From NCBI GenBank assembly GCA_036376915.1, contig DASUZK010000091.1, positions 1-9,852 of the forward strand: a stretch of 9,852 nucleotides of DNA, written 5' to 3'. This DNA comes from VRUE01 sp036376915. GTDB lineage: Bacteria; Actinomycetota; Thermoleophilia; Solirubrobacterales; 70-9. This document shows, in pieces, positions 5,547-9,852 of the stretch. Position 1 is the stretch's first letter; each line of letters begins with the position of its first letter. A program made the translations under genes and the position numbers. The notes under the pieces are model-generated. The model did no database searches. It had not been told where the DNA came from and saw only the letters and a program-made list of their open reading frames with translations.

Positions 5547-7634
5547 CTAGAAGGAAACGATCGGGATGATCAGGATCGCGACGATGTTGGCGACCTTGAT
5601 CATCGGGTTGATCGCCGGCCCGGCCGTGTCCTTGTAGGGATCGCCGACCGTGTCGCCGGTCACCGAGGCTTCGTGGGCCAGTGTGCCCTTGCCGCCGTGG
5701 GCGCCGTCCTCGATCAGCTTCTTGGCGTTGTCCCAGGCACCGCCGCCGGCCGTCATCGAGACGGCGGCGAAGAGGCCGACGACGATCACGCCGATCAGCA
5801 GGCCACCAAGCGCGTTGACGCTGAGCAAGCCGACGACCACCGGGATGACGATCGGGATCAGCGAGGGCAGGATCATCTCCCTCTGCGCGGCGGCGGTGAC
5901 GATCGCCACCGTTTTGCCGTACTCCGGCTTTTCCGTGCCGTCCATGATCCCGGGGTGCTCGCGGAACTGCTGGCGAACCTGTTCGACCACCTCGCCCCCG
6001 GCGCGGCCGACGGCCTCGATCGCGAAGGCCGAGAACAGGTAGACCATCATGCCGCCGATGATGAGTCCGATCAGAACGTCCGGGCTGGTCAGGTTGAACA
6101 GGCTGTTGAGGTCGAACCCGGCGGGCGCCTCGTCGGCGAGCTCGCTCTTGAAGGCGGCGAACAGCACCAGCGCGGCGAGCGCGGCGGAACCGATCGCGTA
6201 GCCCTTGGTCACCGCCTTGGTCGTGTTGCCGACCGCGTCGAGCGGGTCGGTGACGTTGCGCACCTCCTCGGGCAGCTCCGCCATCTCGGCGATGCCGCCG
6301 GCGTTGTCGGTGATCGGCCCGAAGGCGTCGAGCGCGACGATCAGCCCGCAGAGCGAGAGCTGGGCGACGACGGCGATGCCGATGCCGTAGATGCCCGCCA
6401 GCTCGTTGGCGCCTAGGATCGCCAGCGCCAGGACGATCGCCGGAGCGGCGGTCGACTGGAAGCCCTGGGCGAGCCCCTGGATGATGTTCGTCGCGTGCCC
6501 CGTCTCCGACGCCTGGGCGATCGCCTTCACCGGCCGGAAGCGGGTCGACGTATAAAATTCGGTAATCGCGAAGAGCAGCGCGGTCACGGCGACGCCGATC
6601 ACGGCGCAGAGCCAGAGGTCCGTGGTGGTCACCGCATCGGCCGCTGTGCTGAGGCCCAACCGCACCGCATCGCTCATCAGCCACTCGGTGATCGGGTAGA
6701 AGGCGGCGACCGAGATGATTCCGGAGATGATCAGGCCCTGGTAGAGGGCCCCCTCGACCCGGTCGGTTTTGGTCCGCACCGAGAGCGCCCCGATGATCGA
6801 GGCGATGATTGCCACTCCGCCGAGCACCAGCGGGTAGATCGCCACCTCACGGGCGAATTCGCCGCCGGCGCCGGTGAAGGTGAGCACGCCGAGCAGCATC
6901 ACCGCGACCGAGGTGACCGCGTAGGTCTCGAAGAGGTCGGCGGCCATGCCGGCGCAGTCGCCGACGTTGTCGCCGACGTTGTCGGCGATCACGGCTGGGT
7001 TGCGCGGGTCGTCCTCGGGGATTCCCGCCTCGACCTTGCCGACCAGGTCGGCGCCGACGTCGGCGGCCTTGGTGAAGATGCCGCCGCCGAGCCGGGCGAA
7101 GACCGAGATCAGCGAGCCGCCGAAACCGAGCCCGACGAGGGCGTCGACCGCGTGCTTGTCGCTGCTGCCGGTGGCGACGAGGATGCCGTAGTAGCCGGCG
7201 ACGCCGAGCAGGGCCAGGCCGACGACGAGCATGCCGGTCACCGAGCCGCCCTTGAAGGCGACGTCGAGCGCGGGCGGCACCCCGCCGCGGGCGGCCTCGG
7301 CAACGCGCGAGTTGGCCCGCACCGAGAGGTTCATGCCGATGAAACCGGCAGCCCCCGAAAGGACGCCGCCGATCACGAAGCCGACCGCGGTCTCCCAGTT
7401 CTGCAGAAGCAGGAGCACGATCGCGATCGGCACGGCGACCGCGGCGATGATCGTGTACTGGCGGTTCAGGTAGGCGGTTGCGCCTTCCTGGACGGCGCCC
7501 GAGATCTCCTGCATGCGGTCGTTGCCCGCGGGACGCTTCAGCAGGCGCTGAGTGATTACAAGTCCGTATAGAACAGCGGCGCCCGCGCAGACAAGCGCGA
7601 CGACGACTCCGTAGTCGGTCAAGAAGCTGGTCAA
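5547..7634 (-). CDS. hppA: Membrane-bound proton-translocating pyrophosphatase, K+-independent type
   Basis: This encodes 695 aa, full family length, with about 16 hydrophobic segments. The enzyme couples hydrolysis of cytosolic pyrophosphate to ion pumping across the membrane. The hallmark acidic catalytic motifs are all present: DVGADLVGKVE (192-202), DNVGDNVGDCAGMAADLFE (218-236), DAFGPITDNAGGIAE (436-450), WDNAKK (634-639) and GDPYKDTAGPAINP (664-677). GNTTKAVTKG (469-478) has Lys473 at the site where K+-dependent enzymes carry Ala; in characterised enzymes this lysine removes the K+ requirement, and that subfamily pumps H+. The start is TTG at 7634: GGAGGA (7647-7642) sits exactly 7 bases upstream, and the reading begins at the first helix. 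It lies 76 bases after the ligase gene, with a likely promoter of its own, and ends just before a large palindrome. Confidence 0.97.
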   Translation of the reverse strand: MTSFLTDYGVVVALVCAGAAVLYGLVITQRLLKRPAGNDRMQEISGAVQEGATAYLNRQYTIIAAVAVPIAIVLLLLQNWETAVGFVIGGVLSGAAGFIGMNLSVRANSRVAEAARGGVPPALDVAFKGGSVTGMLVVGLALLGVAGYYGILVATGSSDKHAVDALVGLGFGGSLISVFARLGGGIFTKAADVGADLVGKVEAGIPEDDPRNPAVIADNVGDNVGDCAGMAADLFETYAVTSVAVMLLGVLTFTGAGGEFAREVAIYPLVLGGVAIIASIIGALSVRTKTDRVEGALYQGLIISGIISVAAFYPITEWLMSDAVRLGLSTAADAVTTTDLWLCAVIGVAVTALLFAITEFYTSTRFRPVKAIAQASETGHATNIIQGLAQGFQSTAAPAIVLALAILGANELAGIYGIGIAVVAQLSLCGLIVALDAFGPITDNAGGIAEMAELPEEVRNVTDPLDAVGNTTKAVTKGYAIGSAALAALVLFAAFKSELADEAPAGFDLNSLFNLTSPDVLIGLIIGGMMVYLFSAFAIEAVGRAGGEVVEQVRQQFREHPGIMDGTEKPEYGKTVAIVTAAAQREMILPSLIPIVIPVVVGLLSVNALGGLLIGVIVVGLFAAVSMTAGGGAWDNAKKLIEDGAHGGKGTLAHEASVTGDTVGDPYKDTAGPAINPMIKVANIVAILIIPIVSF

Positions 7635-7641
7635 GAGAGGT

Positions 7642-7679
7642 TCCTCCGGAATGGTTTAAGCGGCGCGGGAGTCTATATA
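7642..7679 (-). promoter_or_regulatory. hppA ribosome binding site and possible -10 box
   Basis: GGAGGA (7647-7642) is a near-perfect Shine-Dalgarno seven bases before the TTG at 7634, and it decides that unusual start. Further up, TATATA (7679-7674) is the only AT-rich block in the 76-base gap and could be a -10 box. The -35 region is poor (TGGAAG at 17-bp spacing). I see no terminator between the ligase gene and hppA, so read-through from the redox operon is also possible. Confidence 0.55.
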
Positions 7680-7710
7680 CGCGAGCGGCGAATGCGCTTC
7701 CAGAGCGGTC

Positions 7711-8877
7711 CTACGCCTGTCGGCTTGCTTGGGGTGCGGCCGTGTAGGTGCGTCTCGTCTCCGCCACGGCGTCCCGGTAGACGTCCTCGATCGCCGCGCC
7801 GGCGTCGATCGCCTCACGCGCGCGCTGGGCGCCGTTGCGGGTCGGAAGGTCGATCTCGATGCCCAGCTGAGCCCGTGCCGGCTCGGTCCAGGCAAGCAGT
7901 GACTCCAGCGCCGCGGGGGCCTCCACCTCGACTCCACGGCGGAAGTCGATCTGCCGCCCGTTCATCCCGTAGCGGATCGCGCGCCAGAGGTTCTCCTCGA
8001 TCTCTCGGTCGGCAAGCGGCTGCCCCGCCCCGTCGTAGCCGTGCTCGTCGTACTCAAGCGCGGTCTGGGCGATGCAAGCCGCGATCAGGCCGGCGAGGGC
8101 AAAGGACTCGTCCCCGCGCGTCTGGGCGTCGCAGATCCGCACCTCGACCGTGCCGAAGGAGTGGTGCGGGCGCACGCTCCACCACAGCTGCGTCGACTCG
8201 ACGACCGAGCCTGCACGCTCGAGAGTCCCGATGAAGTCGGCATAGCTGGCCCAGTCGACGAAGGGGCTGGGCACCCCGCAGCGGGGAAACGTGCGGGTGA
8301 AGATCTCGGTCCGCACCGTGTGCAGGCCGCTGTCGCGACGGTCGAGGAACGGCGAGTTGGCCGAGACCGCGAGCAGCAGCGGCAGCAGCTCGCGCATCCA
8401 GTCGCAGACGGCGATCGCGCGGTCGGCGCCGCGAACGCCCATGTGCACGTGCATGCTCCACGTGTTGTTGCGCTGGGCGACGTAGCCGAGTTCGTGGCGC
8501 AGGCGGTTGTAGTGCGGCGTGTCGATGATCCGCTGGTCGAGATAGTTCGCCCAGGGGTGCGTGCCCATCGCTCCCAGGGCCAGGCCCATCCCCTCGACCA
8601 GCTCGAAGAGGCGAACGCGCCGTTCGCGCTGCAGCGCCACCGCCTCGGCAAAGTCGCCGGCGCGACCGGAGCGGATCTCGATCTCCGACGCGATCAGCTC
8701 CCCCGCCGCGGACTCGGCGAGCAGCTCGTCGCGCTGGCAGGCGGCGTAGACGTCCTCGAAGCGATGCTCCAGCTCCAGCGTCGCGGGGTCGAGGATCGCG
8801 AACTCCTCCTCGAGTCCGATGGTGAAGTCGGTAGAGGACTCGAACGTCTCCCGAGCGAGGTCGAGGTCCAAGGACAA
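7711..8877 (-). CDS. ybdK: YbdK-type carboxylate-amine ligase (glutamate-cysteine ligase GCS2 family)
   Basis: This encodes 388 aa, normal for the family. It has the N-terminal signature DFTIGLEEEFAILDP (17-31), acidic metal/ATP-site residues in ASEIEIRSG (63-71), THPWANY (106-112), the HVHMGV strand (143-148), ANSPF (173-177) and RPHHSFGTVEVRICDAQT (236-253). The family is ATP-dependent and joins a carboxylate to an amine. Distant members have weak gamma-glutamylcysteine synthetase activity, but the true substrate is generally unknown, so a glutathione-like role is not assured. The start is TTG at 8877: GAGG sits about 8 bases upstream within the end of rex, and no ATG precedes the conserved core. 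A second TTG two codons later is an alternative. It lies 9 nt downstream of rex, clearly in the same operon, which ties it to redox control. Confidence 0.92.
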   Translation of the reverse strand: MSLDLDLARETFESSTDFTIGLEEEFAILDPATLELEHRFEDVYAACQRDELLAESAAGELIASEIEIRSGRAGDFAEAVALQRERRVRLFELVEGMGLALGAMGTHPWANYLDQRIIDTPHYNRLRHELGYVAQRNNTWSMHVHMGVRGADRAIAVCDWMRELLPLLLAVSANSPFLDRRDSGLHTVRTEIFTRTFPRCGVPSPFVDWASYADFIGTLERAGSVVESTQLWWSVRPHHSFGTVEVRICDAQTRGDESFALAGLIAACIAQTALEYDEHGYDGAGQPLADREIEENLWRAIRYGMNGRQIDFRRGVEVEAPAALESLLAWTEPARAQLGIEIDLPTRNGAQRAREAIDAGAAIEDVYRDAVAETRRTYTAAPQASRQA

Positions 8878-8886
8878 GAATCAGCC

Positions 8887-9555
8887 TCAGGTCAGGTAGA
8901 AGTAGAGCGCGTAGAGGAGGTCGACCGCGGGGCTCGAGGTGTGAACCGTCACCTCCGGCGGCACCTGGAGAAGCTGCTCGGAGTAGTTGAAGATGATCTT
9001 CACCCCGGCCTCGACCAGCCGGTCTGCGACCGCCTGGGCGGCGGCGGCCGGCACGGCGAGCACGCCGACGACGATCTCCTGCTCGGCCACGACCGACTCC
9101 AGCTCGGAGAAGTCGCGCACCCGCATGTCGCCGACCTCGCTGCCGACCACCCCGCTGTCGACGTCGAACATGGCGACGATCTGGAAGCCGTGGTCGGCGA
9201 AGATGTCGGAGCTGGCGATCGCCTGGCCGAGGTTGCCGGCGCCGAAGAGGGCGATGTTGTGCTGGCCAGAGGTACGCAGGATCTTGCGGACCTCCGCCAC
9301 CAGGGAGTCGACGTTGTAGCCGACGCCGCGCTTGCCGAACTTGCCGAAGCCGGAGAGATCGCGGCGGATCTGGGTCGGGTTGATGTGCGTGTACTCGGAG
9401 AGTTCCTGCGAGGAGATCGTCTCGCGGCCCATCTTGCGGGCCTGAGTCAGTACCTGCAGGTAGCGCGAGAGCCGTGCCGCGACGCCGAGCGAGAGGCGCT
9501 CGCCCTCGACGATCAGCCCGCCGGCCGCGTCCTGCTCTTCGATCAGGGGATTCAC
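8887..9555 (-). CDS. rex: Redox-sensing transcriptional repressor Rex
   Basis: This encodes 222 aa. A winged-helix DNA-binding domain occupies about 22-82, with recognition segment SQELSEYTHINPTQIRRDLS (49-68) and wing FGKRGVGY. A Rossmann NAD(H)-binding domain follows: GAGNLG (105-110), strand-end acid in FDVDSGVVG (130-138) and AVPA (167-170). The conserved C-terminal domain-swap helix AVDLLYALYFYL ends the protein. Rex binds DNA when NADH/NAD+ is low and releases it when NADH rises, controlling respiratory genes. I chose GTG at 9555, which overlaps the glutaredoxin stop (GTGA) and has a G-rich stretch ahead. The frame stays open upstream to 9768 but reads as Arg-rich antisense-like sequence on top of the glutaredoxin gene. 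In several actinobacteria rex is followed by hemA; here the ligase gene takes that place. I found no clear Rex operator (TTGTGA-N6-TCACAA) in the visible intergenic DNA. Confidence 0.97.
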   Translation of the reverse strand: MNPLIEEQDAAGGLIVEGERLSLGVAARLSRYLQVLTQARKMGRETISSQELSEYTHINPTQIRRDLSGFGKFGKRGVGYNVDSLVAEVRKILRTSGQHNIALFGAGNLGQAIASSDIFADHGFQIVAMFDVDSGVVGSEVGDMRVRDFSELESVVAEQEIVVGVLAVPAAAAQAVADRLVEAGVKIIFNYSEQLLQVPPEVTVHTSSPAVDLLYALYFYLT

Positions 9556-9800
9556 GCCCCCACAGTATCGAGCCTCGCCCTTACCGCAGGCTCGTCGAGG
9601 ACCAGCTCGGACACGACCATGCCGTCTACCTCCACTACTGGAATCTTCTCCAGCATTCGCCGCAGCAGCAGCTCCTCGCTCTCGATGTCGACCTCGTGCA
9701 GCTCGAAGCGGTAGCCCTCGGCATGCAGGGCCACGAGCCTCCCGATCGCTTCGGCGCAGAGGTGACACTCCGGCCGCGAGTAGACCGTGACCACCGCCAT
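9552..9800 (-). CDS. Glutaredoxin-like thioredoxin-fold protein (DUF836 type)
   Basis: This encodes 82 aa starting MAVVTVYSRPECHLCAEA. The first strand leads to a CHLC redox motif (Cys12, Cys15). The expected cis-proline (KIPVVEVDG, Pro54) and a C-terminal helix (DEPAVRARLDTV) follow, giving a complete minimal thioredoxin fold. Such proteins reduce disulfides or mixed disulfides in the cytosol; the electron donor is unknown. ATG 9800 fits the fold. A TTG at 9830 would add ten residues but lies inside the left arm of the palindrome 9816-9852, so I reject it. No strong Shine-Dalgarno precedes the ATG. It overlaps rex by 4 bases, implying coupled translation, and a glutaredoxin-like gene before rex is also, to my knowledge, seen in other actinobacteria. 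Confidence 0.9.
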   Translation of the reverse strand: MAVVTVYSRPECHLCAEAIGRLVALHAEGYRFELHEVDIESEELLLRRMLEKIPVVEVDGMVVSELVLDEPAVRARLDTVGA

Positions 9801-9815
9801 GCGCTCAGGGCCGAC

Positions 9816-9852
9816 GGGCCGATACGTCAACTATGCGTTGACGTATCGGCCC
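9816..9852. repeat. Perfect 15-bp inverted repeat upstream of the glutaredoxin-rex operon
   Basis: GGGCCGATACGTCAA (9816-9830) pairs exactly with TTGACGTATCGGCCC (9838-9852) around a 7-nt spacer CTATGCG. The right arm ends at the window edge, so it may extend. It lies 15 bases before the ATG of the glutaredoxin-like gene. No T-tract is visible on the minus-strand side, so it could be an operator, a repeat element, or a terminator for a gene outside the window. Confidence 0.7.

Noticed and set aside
6950..7000. Direct repeat CCGACGTTGTCG inside hppA
   Set aside because: It encodes the conserved DNVGDNVGD catalytic motif, so it is explained by protein function.
6495..7571. 358-codon plus-strand ORF opposite hppA
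   Set aside because: It lies wholly within hppA, whose catalytic motifs are intact, and the product is low-complexity.
8041..9714. 557-codon plus-strand ORF across the ligase, rex and glutaredoxin-like genes
   Set aside because: It spans three recognisable minus-strand genes, so it is a GC-bias shadow.
9556..9768. N-terminal extension of Rex
   Set aside because: It overlaps the whole 5' part of the glutaredoxin-like gene, reads as Arg-rich nonsense, and the GTG at 9555 gives normal Rex length.

Overview
The window is GC-rich bacterial chromosome. Every convincing gene lies on the minus strand, so transcription runs from high to low coordinates. Strong G/C third-position bias, GTG/TTG starts, a Rex repressor next to a glutaredoxin-like gene, and paired TrkA proteins next to an APC permease (an arrangement known from Mycobacterium and Streptomyces) suggest a high-GC actinobacterium. 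A Thermoleophilia/Solirubrobacterales-type lineage is my best guess from gene content, but it is not proven. The window looks like ordinary core genome: I see no phage, insertion sequence, CRISPR array, tRNA or rRNA.

The layout in transcription order is as follows. (1) 9800-7711 holds a tightly packed redox operon: a small glutaredoxin-like CxxC protein, the NADH/NAD+-sensing repressor Rex (4-base overlap), and a YbdK-type carboxylate-amine ligase of the glutamate-cysteine ligase 2 family (9-base gap). A perfect 15-bp inverted repeat sits upstream at the window edge. (2) 7634-5547 encodes a membrane pyrophosphatase (hppA). It has a TTG start, an excellent ribosome binding site and the lysine signature of K+-independent proton pumps. 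A long nested palindrome follows the stop codon. (3) 5546-5055 is a 490-base gap with several hairpins, including a strong rho-independent terminator that points the wrong way (plus strand). It may hold a 30-codon hydrophobic ORF. (4) 5054 to the left edge is a probable potassium-homeostasis operon: an APC permease fused to a C-terminal universal-stress-protein (Usp) domain, a 61-aa two-helix membrane protein that overlaps it, a second APC-Usp permease, a short TrkA/RCK-N protein, and a second TrkA protein cut by the window edge.

The last operon resembles the mycobacterial Rv2690c/ceoB/ceoC arrangement. The permeases have a KimA-like architecture (APC fold plus cytosolic Usp-like domain). My inference is that the two permeases are K+ (or amino-acid) importers gated by the two NAD-binding TrkA proteins. 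With the proton-pumping pyrophosphatase next door, the region combines energisation, redox sensing and cation transport. The large plus-strand ORFs are antisense shadows caused by GC bias. The parts that look least described are the tandem APC-Usp pair, the overlapped small membrane protein and the structured intergenic region.
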